Below the pieces are notes generated by a model, which saw nothing but the letters and a program-made list of their open reading frames with translations, did no database searches and had not been told where the DNA came from. DNA of 64,000 nucleotides, from assembly GCA_930990125.1 (NCBI GenBank), contig CAKNOI010000001.1, positions 1 to 64,000 on the forward strand. The letters are read 5' to 3'. A program made the translations under genes and the position numbers. Positions 1 to 7,581 of this stretch are shown here, one piece after another; position 1 is the first letter of the stretch; each line of letters begins with the position of its first letter. This DNA is from an uncultured Clostridiaceae bacterium (GTDB lineage: Bacteria > Bacillota > Clostridia > TANB77 > CAG-508).

Positions 1-301
1 TATTATTATGATAATATGTTATTGGCTTTGCAACAGATTCTCCTACTGCTTTTAACCCTGCAAAATGAATAACAGATTCAATGTTGTTTTCTTTAAAAAC
101 AGTGTCTAATTTTTCTTCATCTAACAAATCTAATTCATAAAATTTAATTTCTTTTCCTATTATTGTTTTTAGTTTTTCTAACACATCTGGTTTGCTGTTT
201 ACAAAATTATCAACAACAACTACTTCTTCTCCTTTTTTTACTAATTCTACAACAGTGTGGCTTCCAATATATCCAGTTCCACCAGTAATTAAAATAGCCA
301 T
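1..301 (-). CDS. galE: UDP-glucose 4-epimerase, N-terminal part (cut by window edge)
   Basis: Only the first ~100 codons are in the window; the gene runs off position 1. The translation begins MAILITGGTGYIGSH, the Rossmann nucleotide-binding glycine motif (GxxGxxG) of extended short-chain dehydrogenases. It is followed by VVVVDNF and later by an HFAGLKAVGES segment typical of GalE. The family interconverts UDP-glucose and UDP-galactose with bound NAD and supplies sugars for cell-surface glycans, which fits the glycan genes further right. The start is ATG at 301 with a GGAGG about 7 bases upstream. Other UDP-sugar epimerases are possible because the substrate-binding half is missing. Confidence 0.9.
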   Translation of the reverse strand, partial: MAILITGGTGYIGSHTVVELVKKGEEVVVVDNFVNSKPDVLEKLKTIIGKEIKFYELDLLDEEKLDTVFKENNIESVIHFAGLKAVGESVAKPITYYHNN

Positions 302-341
302 TTTATTTCCTCCTCTTACTATTTTTATTATTTTTCCCAGA

Positions 342-926
342 TTAAGTATTTTCACCCTTTCTATATAAGTCTTGATAAATTTGATAATCACGTAAAATTT
401 TTCTTACATAATGATTGGTTTCCTTAAACGGAATATTTTCTATGTCTGAGCCATCTTTTTTTATTATTCCACTCTCAATCCATTTTTCTACATTTCCCAT
501 TCCTGCATTATAGGCAGCGAGTGCAATGGGAATACAGTTATCATATGTTTTTAATAGATTGGCAAAGTATTTCGTTCCTGTTTGAATATTAATTTCCGGA
601 TTATAGAGCGATTCTTTTGCAATATAATCATACCCTTCTTGCTCTGCAATTTCTTCTGCTGTATCTGGCAGTAATTGCATTAGTCCAATAGCATTACTAC
701 TAGAAACAACATTTTTTTCAAAATTACTTTCTGCTTTAATAATAGCATAAACTAGTAATGGATCTAGTTCATTTTCTTTTGCATACTTTTCTACATATTC
801 ACTATATTGTAAAGGATATATCTTTTTTAAAATAATATCTTGTACTTTTATAACATAAAACAAAATAAAAAATAGTATTCCTATTGTCAAAAATAGGATG
901 GCTAGCTTTTTTATCATTCTTAACAA
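342..926 (-). CDS. Membrane-anchored lytic transglycosylase (SLT domain)
   Basis: A 194-aa protein with one N-terminal hydrophobic segment (about residues 8-27) and a C-terminal soluble-lytic-transglycosylase domain. Visible motifs are the catalytic Glu in AESNF near residue 66, the GLMQLLPDTA block and the AAYNAG block near residue 140. The family cleaves the MurNAc-GlcNAc bond of peptidoglycan to give 1,6-anhydroMurNAc. The best start is TTG at 926, because AGGAG ends 9 bases upstream; an ATG lies 9 bases downstream but too far from that site. It follows polA by 30 bases, so it is probably co-transcribed with it. Confidence 0.88.
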   Translation of the reverse strand: MLRMIKKLAILFLTIGILFFILFYVIKVQDIILKKIYPLQYSEYVEKYAKENELDPLLVYAIIKAESNFEKNVVSSSNAIGLMQLLPDTAEEIAEQEGYDYIAKESLYNPEINIQTGTKYFANLLKTYDNCIPIALAAYNAGMGNVEKWIESGIIKKDGSDIENIPFKETNHYVRKILRDYQIYQDLYRKGENT

Positions 927-956
927 AATATATCTCTCCTATCTTTTCTTTTGCAA

Positions 957-3707
957 TTATTTAACATCATACCAATTCGTTGCTTCTGATGTCTCTACTT
1001 TTAATGGTATATCTAATTGTACTGCATTTTCCATACATTCTTTTAATACTTTCTTTACTTGTTCTTTTTCTTCTTCTTTTGCCTCAATAAGAAGCTCATC
1101 ATGAATTTGTAAGATAATATTTGCAGAAAGATGTTCTTCTTTTAATCGTCTATAGACTTTTAACATTGCAATTTTCATAATATCTGCGGCAGTTCCTTGT
1201 ATTGGTGTATTCATAGCGGCTCTTGCACCAAATTGTCTTACAATAAAATTATTGGAATTAATTTCTGGAATATATCTTCTACGGTGAAACATGGTTTCTA
1301 CATAGCCTTCATTTTTGGCAACAGTTACAATGTCTTTCATAAACTGCTCAATTCCCTTATATTTTTCTAGGTATTGGTCTATATATTCTCTAGCTTTCTT
1401 TTTTGGCACTCCTATTTGTTCCGATAATCCAAAATCACTAATTCCATAAACAATTCCAAAGTTAACCGCTTTAGCAGCACCTCTTTGGCTTTTGGTTACT
1501 TTTTCTAATGGTACATTAAAAACCTGTGAGGCAACTTGTTTATGAATATCTTCGTCATTTTTAAAAGCTTCTAACATACGTTCGTCCTTTGAAATATGTG
1601 CCAAAACACGAAGCTCTATTTGCGAATAGTCTGCATCAATAAAAACCTTTCCTGGTTCTGCTTTAAATGCCTTTTTTAACTTTTTACCAAAGTCAATTCT
1701 GGTTGGTATATTTTGCAAATTTGGCTCTGTTGATGTAATTCTTCCTGTTGCTGCTACTGTTTGATGGAAATAGGAATGTATTTTATGTGTTGTTTCATTA
1801 ATATATGGTATGAGTCCTTCTACATAAGTAGAATTTAATTTAGTAAGTTGTCGGTATTCTAATATTTTATCAATAACTGGATGTTCCTTTTTCAATTTTT
1901 CTAGTACATCTACATCGGTAGAATATCCTTTTTTTGTCTTTTTATATACCGGAAGTTTTAACTTTTCAAAAAGCACTTCTCCTAGTTGCTTTGTAGAATT
2001 TAAATTAAAGGTTTCTCCGCACATTTCATATATTTCTTCTGTTATTTTATCTATCTTTTTTTGTAATGATTTTCCAAACTTCATTAATTCCTTTTTATCT
2101 ACGTAAATACCACTATATTGCATTTCAGAGAGAATTTCTACCATTGGCATTTCAATGTTTTGAAATAGCTCTAGTCCTTGAATGGTTTCGAGTTTTAACA
2201 TAGTAACATCATACAGCTTAGCAATACAATATACATAAAGTGCATACTTATTTTTTTCTTCTGCCGTTTCTTGCTCTTTTGGAGCAGTGCTAGAAGAGAG
2301 TGCATCAAATAGATTTATTTGATTAGAATCTTTCTCTTCTTCTACTGTTTTTTCTTTGTTAGAAAGTAAATACTCTTTGGTTTCAAACCCTAGATACATA
2401 TCGCTTAATTCTTCTAGATGATACGGAATATTGGTTGGATTTATATCATACGCTGCTATTTCTGCATCATACGCAAATCCCGTTGGTTGTATGCCTAGTT
2501 GTTTTAATAAAATATAATCTGTTGTCTGCTTGTACCCTAATTTCTGAATTTCTTTATCTTCAAAAATAGTAGTAAAATGAGGCATCCATTTTTCTGTTTC
2601 TAACATAGTATAAACCGTATTTTCTTTTGCAAGATATACACTAATTCCTACTATTTTCTTGGCAATAATGTTAGAAGGATTTTTATCTTCCTTGGTGTGA
2701 AAATAATAAAAAATTCGTTTTTCTTGTATAATTTTTTGCTGTAATTGCATTATTTCTGAAGTGCCTTCTAATTCTTGATAAGAAAATAGGTCTGTTACTT
2801 TTTTTTCTTGCTCTGTTTGTGAAATTAAATGAAATCTTTCGATAAAACGATTAAAATTTAATTCCTTAAAAATAGAAAGAACTTTTTCTTCATCCCATGG
2901 TACCACTTTTAAATCGGTTATTCTTTCCTTAATTGGTACCTTTGTATTAATTGTTCCCAAGGTTCTGGATAAATATGCCAAATCTTTATAAGCAATAATG
3001 TTTTGTTTCGCTTTTCCTTTTAAAGTAAAAGTTCCTCTTTCAATAGCACGATAAATGGCATTCATATTTCCATATTCCTGAATAAGCATTAGCGCCGTTT
3101 TTTCTCCAATGCCAGGAACACCGGGTATATTATCGGAGTTATCTCCCATTAATCCTTTTACATCAATAAGTTGTTTTGGCTTTACTCCATAAATTTCTTC
3201 TACTTTATTGCTATCAAAATCTTCTATTTCTGTTTTTCCTACTTTTGTTCTCGGAATACGTATGGTAATATGATTACTTGCTAGTTGAAAAGTATCTCTA
3301 TCTCCTGAAAGAATAGTTACCTCTAATCCTTTTTTCTCTGCTCTTTTTGCCAATGTTCCTAAAATATCATCTGCCTCATATCCTTCTTTTTCAATAATGG
3401 TAATATGCATGGCTTTTAATATTTCTTTCAAAATAGGCATTTGGCTTGCAAGTTCATTTGGCATTCCTTTTCTGGTTGCCTTGTATCCTTCATACATTTT
3501 ATGTCTTGCAGTAGGAGCTGAAAGATCAAAAGCAACGGCAATATATTCTGGATTTAAGTCTTCTATTATTTTAAAGAAGACTGCCAAGAAACCATATACA
3601 GCATTGGTATAGGTTCCATCTTTTGTAATTAGCATTTTATTTCCCATAATACCATAAAAAGCTCTGTTTAAAATGCTATTTCCATCAATTAAGACTAATC
3701 TACTCAA
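957..3707 (-). CDS. polA: DNA polymerase I
   Basis: A 916-aa family A polymerase. The N-terminal ~290 residues form the 5'-3' exonuclease (LVLIDGNSILNRAFYG, GDRDTFQL, GDNSDNIPGVPGIGEKTA). The middle region looks like a 3'-5' exonuclease fold, but I could not find the usual DxE acidic motif, so proofreading is probably lost as in B. subtilis PolA. The polymerase domain carries motif A (DYSQIELR, near residue 694), motif B (RGAAKAVNFGIVYG) and motif C (HDELLIE, near 871). The start is a TTG at 3707 with GGGAGG 9 bases upstream; an ATG at 3773 lies upstream of the probable -10 (3751-3756) and is unlikely. No in-frame CGG codon was found. The role is Okazaki fragment maturation and repair. Confidence 0.97.
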   Translation of the reverse strand: MSRLVLIDGNSILNRAFYGIMGNKMLITKDGTYTNAVYGFLAVFFKIIEDLNPEYIAVAFDLSAPTARHKMYEGYKATRKGMPNELASQMPILKEILKAMHITIIEKEGYEADDILGTLAKRAEKKGLEVTILSGDRDTFQLASNHITIRIPRTKVGKTEIEDFDSNKVEEIYGVKPKQLIDVKGLMGDNSDNIPGVPGIGEKTALMLIQEYGNMNAIYRAIERGTFTLKGKAKQNIIAYKDLAYLSRTLGTINTKVPIKERITDLKVVPWDEEKVLSIFKELNFNRFIERFHLISQTEQEKKVTDLFSYQELEGTSEIMQLQQKIIQEKRIFYYFHTKEDKNPSNIIAKKIVGISVYLAKENTVYTMLETEKWMPHFTTIFEDKEIQKLGYKQTTDYILLKQLGIQPTGFAYDAEIAAYDINPTNIPYHLEELSDMYLGFETKEYLLSNKEKTVEEEKDSNQINLFDALSSSTAPKEQETAEEKNKYALYVYCIAKLYDVTMLKLETIQGLELFQNIEMPMVEILSEMQYSGIYVDKKELMKFGKSLQKKIDKITEEIYEMCGETFNLNSTKQLGEVLFEKLKLPVYKKTKKGYSTDVDVLEKLKKEHPVIDKILEYRQLTKLNSTYVEGLIPYINETTHKIHSYFHQTVAATGRITSTEPNLQNIPTRIDFGKKLKKAFKAEPGKVFIDADYSQIELRVLAHISKDERMLEAFKNDEDIHKQVASQVFNVPLEKVTKSQRGAAKAVNFGIVYGISDFGLSEQIGVPKKKAREYIDQYLEKYKGIEQFMKDIVTVAKNEGYVETMFHRRRYIPEINSNNFIVRQFGARAAMNTPIQGTAADIMKIAMLKVYRRLKEEHLSANIILQIHDELLIEAKEEEKEQVKKVLKECMENAVQLDIPLKVETSEATNWYDVK

Positions 3708-3796
3708 AACCGTTTTCCTCCCATTTATTTTGGATTTCAAAATTGTATTTATTGTATCACATTTCTTAAACAAAATACTATCACTTTTGTAAAATA

Positions 3797-4939
3797 TTAA
3801 GATTTTTTTATGCTATCTATATCTAATATAGCATCTAATTTATTGTATTGCACCGTTAAAAACCCATCTATTTTTTGGAAAACTCGTAGTCTGCCTATCA
3901 AATAGAAAATTCCTTTACGTATTACTTCTATTCCAATACACAAAATGAAAAGAAGGAAAGAAATTCCTAAAGTAACTCCTACTAAGCTCCACACATTCCA
4001 AGTTGCATACTGTCTACCATTAATAATATTCCACAAAAAGTCTGTAACAATAGGATTTGAGTGAATTAAATATACTGCAAATAAAAGTGGTCTAAAATAT
4101 AAAATTGTTTCTTTTGCTATTTTGTTTTTAATATTTATGTTTATAAAAAATAAAAATAAAGAAACAGAAGCGATAAAGCAGAAAATAGAATTATAAGAAA
4201 ATGCACGATTTGCAAATATCGCTGTTAAAGAACTCTGTCCGCGTATTGGATCTAATTGGTAAAAATTAATTACCTGAATCATCATAAATAAAACAAACAA
4301 TACGAAATAAATCCACTTACGTTTGCTTGCTTTGATACTATCTGTTTTATACATACGAATATAGGCAGCTACTAAATATAAAAATATAGCATATACAATA
4401 CTTAATCCACTTGTTGCATCAAAAATAGTATTGATAGGAAAGATAGTAGCACAAATGCAATTTGCCACCAATAAAATTCCTAATAATACTTGATATTGCT
4501 TTTGTGTTATCTTATGAATAATTAAATTGAGAAATGGAAAAAGAAAATACAATAATATATATGCACTTACAAACCAATAACTACCTGAAAGAACAGGAAA
4601 GATAGAATTTATCCATTTCTCGGTAGATAATGAAATCCCTAGAATCGTAAATAAAACAAGGAATAATAAAGAGTAAAACAAGGTTACTCCCCATATCTTT
4701 AATATTTTTTTGCAACGAAATCTAGATTTGCATAAAAAGTAGCCACTAATTAAAAAATAACATGGAACAGCAAGCATACAAACTGCATTTATGATTAACA
4801 TTGCTATATAATTACTACTACCTTCGGCTGTAATATCTATTAATTTGTTATATCCTACAAAGTGAATGCACACTATTAGAAACATTCCTATTATTTTTAA
4901 TAAATCTAAACTAACATTTCTTTTTTCTCTTTTTTCCAT
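3797..4939 (-). CDS. Acyltransferase 3 family membrane protein
   Basis: A 380-aa polytopic protein with about ten hydrophobic segments. The N-terminus has the family signature: SLDLLKIIGMFLIVCIHF contains the conserved histidine of the first membrane helix. Acyltransferase-3 (OafA/WecH-like) enzymes move acetyl or other acyl groups onto cell-surface sugars or lipids. It is only 2 bases downstream of the next polytopic gene (4942-6297), so the pair is probably translated from one message. Surface glycan O-acylation is an inference from family and neighbours; the acceptor is unknown. Confidence 0.8.
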   Translation of the reverse strand: MEKREKRNVSLDLLKIIGMFLIVCIHFVGYNKLIDITAEGSSNYIAMLIINAVCMLAVPCYFLISGYFLCKSRFRCKKILKIWGVTLFYSLLFLVLFTILGISLSTEKWINSIFPVLSGSYWFVSAYILLYFLFPFLNLIIHKITQKQYQVLLGILLVANCICATIFPINTIFDATSGLSIVYAIFLYLVAAYIRMYKTDSIKASKRKWIYFVLFVLFMMIQVINFYQLDPIRGQSSLTAIFANRAFSYNSIFCFIASVSLFLFFININIKNKIAKETILYFRPLLFAVYLIHSNPIVTDFLWNIINGRQYATWNVWSLVGVTLGISFLLFILCIGIEVIRKGIFYLIGRLRVFQKIDGFLTVQYNKLDAILDIDSIKKS

Positions 4940-4941
4940 AT

Positions 4942-6297
4942 TTATGTTCCTTCTTTTTTTCTATCCATTCCTACTATTTTTACTATTATGATAAGAAATG
5001 CAAAAACCATGATGCAGAAAATACGATATACAAAAAATGCATGCCAGAATGAATGATTTTTTAGAAAAACAATCCACACTATTGGTAATATAAAAATAAT
5101 ACAATATGGCATTATCTGTACTAATTTTCCTTTGTTTTTCCATGGTTTATTTTTAATAATTCCATAAATAGCAACTAATAGTCCAAGTATTAAAATTATT
5201 ATTGGATTAGAAACATTCCAAAACTCTAAATTTCTTTTTATGGTATCCCATATAGAATAATTTTGAAAGCTTTCTGTTTCTCCTCCTACCATTCTATAAA
5301 TTACCTGTTCTACTGCTTTTTTTATAATATCACGTTGGTACAGTATATCTACTAAAACCCATTTAGATACCCATAATAGTAAATAACCTATTCCCCAGCT
5401 AGCCAAAATTTTCAAACATAATATAAGTTCTTCTTTCCATGACATATCTCTTTCCTGTTGTTTTTGTAAGAAAACGATAATAAAAGGTATTGCTAACGTT
5501 ACAATAGGATTTGTTAGTAAATCTAAAAAACTAGTAATTCCTCCAATTATAAAAAAGAAAATAGGAATAGACATCTTTTCTTTTTTTCTTAGTAATAAAA
5601 TAATACATGCCACTACTGCAATATAATAACAGGTAATTTCATTTAAAGACGAACTAGCAATTGGTATATAGGTAGATAATAACATAATGATAAATGCCAT
5701 ACTAGTAAAAAAGTTGATTTTTTTCATAATAAGATAACTACACCATAACACTAATAACAAGAAACATACTGTAGATAGCACTCGTATCGTTCCATAGGAA
5801 AATAGTACTAATAATGGTTTTAAGAAAATTAGATACCCATGCCAATATCTTGCATATTCAAAAGCTTCATCTATCTCTCCATTTACTGTTAATTCTAATT
5901 GTTGGTTTAACGGATACGACCCATATTGAGAATCTGATGGTATTATTTTTCCCTCATCTTCATAAATAACCCTAGTTTTGCCTGGGACATAATTTCTTTT
6001 AGCTGTCATAAAAGAATAGATGGGGTCACTACTATCTATCGAATAAGCTGTGTTTAGCATTAACTCATCTGTATAGATAAATAACTGTTCTGTCTTATTC
6101 TTTAATGGAATAAACTGTCTTTCTCCGATGGTATTAAGATACTTTACCGATTCTTGTATATTTTCTTTTAACATATTGGAAGGGATAAGACTTGTTATGG
6201 TAAGTAATAAGAAAAAGCTAGCAAGCATTACCATAAATATTCCCACATACTGCCTAAGGCTATTTATTATTTTCTTTTGTCTATTTTTAGATTTCAT
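4942..6297 (-). CDS. Polytopic membrane protein, probable surface-polysaccharide role
   Basis: A 451-aa protein with an N-terminal membrane segment, an extracellular-type loop of ~110 residues (about 50-160) and roughly ten further hydrophobic helices. I do not recognise a catalytic motif. The topology resembles the multi-membrane proteins (GtrC/Wzy-like) in glycan assembly clusters. A CAGGAG site 7 bases before the ATG supports the start. Upstream, the operon was originally continuous with queH; a rhuM fragment now sits between them. Function is not established. Confidence 0.6.
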   Translation of the reverse strand: MKSKNRQKKIINSLRQYVGIFMVMLASFFLLLTITSLIPSNMLKENIQESVKYLNTIGERQFIPLKNKTEQLFIYTDELMLNTAYSIDSSDPIYSFMTAKRNYVPGKTRVIYEDEGKIIPSDSQYGSYPLNQQLELTVNGEIDEAFEYARYWHGYLIFLKPLLVLFSYGTIRVLSTVCFLLLVLWCSYLIMKKINFFTSMAFIIMLLSTYIPIASSSLNEITCYYIAVVACIILLLRKKEKMSIPIFFFIIGGITSFLDLLTNPIVTLAIPFIIVFLQKQQERDMSWKEELILCLKILASWGIGYLLLWVSKWVLVDILYQRDIIKKAVEQVIYRMVGGETESFQNYSIWDTIKRNLEFWNVSNPIIILILGLLVAIYGIIKNKPWKNKGKLVQIMPYCIIFILPIVWIVFLKNHSFWHAFFVYRIFCIMVFAFLIIIVKIVGMDRKKEGT

Positions 6298-6317
6298 TTT
6301 TTTCTCCTGTTCTTCTT

Positions 6318-6359
6318 CTATTTTTTGTTTTCTTCCTTTTCTGAAGGTTCTTCTAGTAA
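6318..6359 (-). pseudogene. Displaced 3' end of queH
   Basis: Just past the rhuM stop, one frame reads LLEEPSEKEENKK then TAG, an acidic/basic tail that looks like a genuine protein C-terminus. The 13-bp sequence before it (TAAATTATATCTT on the + strand) also occurs at the end of the queH reading frame. Removing one copy plus the sequence between gives queH ending RYN-LLEEPSEKEENKK. I infer this is the original queH tail, cut off by insertion of the rhuM fragment. Confidence 0.55.
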
Positions 6360-6982
6360 ATTATATCTTTATAATGAAGTTTATTTTGAACACTAGTAAA
6401 AAATCTAATTGTTGCTTTTGCAGTTTTATCATAATCTATTGAAGTTGCATATATATCAGTAATTTTTTGAAAGAATTTTCTTTCTGACATTCTTATTTCT
6501 CTTATTCGTTCTAATTGTTCTTCAAAATATTTTTCTGTTAAAATAGAACCTCCATTTTTTAGACGTTCATCATCCATTACCCAGCCTTTTATGGTGTAAT
6601 CTTTTACAATTTGATTTGCCCACTTTCTAAACTGCACAGCTCTTTCATTATTCACTTTAAAACCAACAGCTATTATCATTTGCAAATTATAATGAGCAAC
6701 ATTTCTTGAAACTTCTCTGTTGCCTTCTTTTTGAACTATTAGGAAATTCCTAATAGTTGAATTTTTTTCAAGTTCATTATCTTTATATATATTTGAAATG
6801 TGTTCATTTATTGTTGCCACATTTACTCCATATAAAGTTGCAAGCATTTTTTGAGTTAGCCATATATTTTCATCTTCATATCTAACTTCCATTGATTCTG
6901 GATTGTCTCCTATTGCTGCCACATAAGTTAAATATTCAGCCGCACTGGAACGAATTGTAATTTCATTTCTCTTTTTACTCAT
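6353..6982 (-). pseudogene. RhuM-family protein, C-terminally truncated
   Basis: A 209-aa protein matching the N-terminal part of the RhuM virulence-protein family. Recognisable pieces are ENIWLTQKMLATLYGV, the HISNIYKDNEL block, NLQMIIAVGFKVN, VKDYTIKGWVMDDERLKN and the ATSIDYD segment. Full RhuM proteins run to about 330 aa; here the frame stops soon after NKLHY, so the last third is missing. A GGAG site precedes the ATG, so the fragment could still be translated. RhuM proteins are usually carried by mobile or genomic-island DNA; their biochemical role is unknown. The fragment lies within a 13-bp direct repeat inside the 3' end of queH. Confidence 0.75.
6357..6369. repeat. Direct repeat, copy 1 (rhuM insertion boundary)
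   Basis: TAAATTATATCTT, identical to 7005-7017. It overlaps the end of the rhuM fragment. Confidence 0.7.
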
Positions 6983-7004
6983 GCAATATCCCTTTCTCTC
7001 CTTA
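6357..7004. mobile_element. Inserted rhuM segment flanked by a 13-bp direct repeat
   Basis: TAAATTATATCTT occurs at 6357-6369 and again at 7005-7017. One copy overlaps the last codons of the rhuM fragment and the other the last codons of the queH frame. Removing 6357-7004 joins queH to the tail encoded at 6318-6359. This is the footprint of a single insertion with target duplication, or of recombination between short repeats. No transposase or integrase is present in the segment. Confidence 0.55.
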
Positions 7005-7581
7005 TAAATTATATCTTGTTAATAGCATATTATTTCTATCCTTTTGAATTTGTTTAGCATACCTATCTTCCTCTGAAAAAATACATCCACAGTATTTTTG
7101 CCTATATAGTCCTAATTCTTTTGCTTTTTCTTGTCCTTTGCGAAATCCTACTCGGAAATCTCTATCTAAAAAGGTTAGTCCATAGTAGTTTGCAATTTCC
7201 TTTCCTGCTTCAATAATTGCTTCATGGTTTTGGTATGGGCTTACAAGCAGTGTGGTTGTAATATGGTCATAGCCATGTTCTTTCGCATACTTTGCTGTTT
7301 GTTCTAAACGAACACGATAGCAATAATTGGTACATCTATGTTCTAAATCTCCTATTACATTTTTGCAAAAAGATTGCAATCCATATTCTTCTTCAAAAAT
7401 AGCTGTTATTCCGTACAGATGGTGCATATTCTTTTAGAGTATCTCTTCTTAGTTTATACTCTGTATATGGATGAATGTTTGGGTTATACCAATATAAGGT
7501 TGGTTCTATTTTTTCTTCTCTTAATGCCTCGATGCAATAAATACTACATGGTGCACAACAAGTATGCATTAATAACTTCAT
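7002..7581 (-). pseudogene. queH: Epoxyqueuosine reductase QueH, split by a +1 frame change at a CGG codon
   Basis: Two overlapping frames together encode one QueH (DUF208) protein of ~192 aa. The first part gives MHTCCAPCSIY (the CC pair near the N-terminus), TLYWYNPNIHPYTEY and LKEYAPSV. The second gives GITAIFEEEYGL, the CYRVRLEQTA and TTTLLVSPYQNHE blocks and the C-terminal YRQKYCGCIFSEED cysteines. The family reduces epoxyqueuosine to queuosine in tRNA using an iron-sulfur/metal Cys cluster. The frames join at codons TCT GTA CGG AAT; skipping the C (base 7413, G on the + strand) yields SV-GI and a total length divisible by three. The start overlaps the upstream stop as ATGA. It may be recoded (see findings) or a true pseudogene; the displaced 3' tail argues for decay. 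Confidence 0.85.
7005..7017. repeat. Direct repeat, copy 2 (rhuM insertion boundary)
   Basis: TAAATTATATCTT, identical to 6357-6369. It overlaps the final codons of the queH frame (RYNL). Confidence 0.7.
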
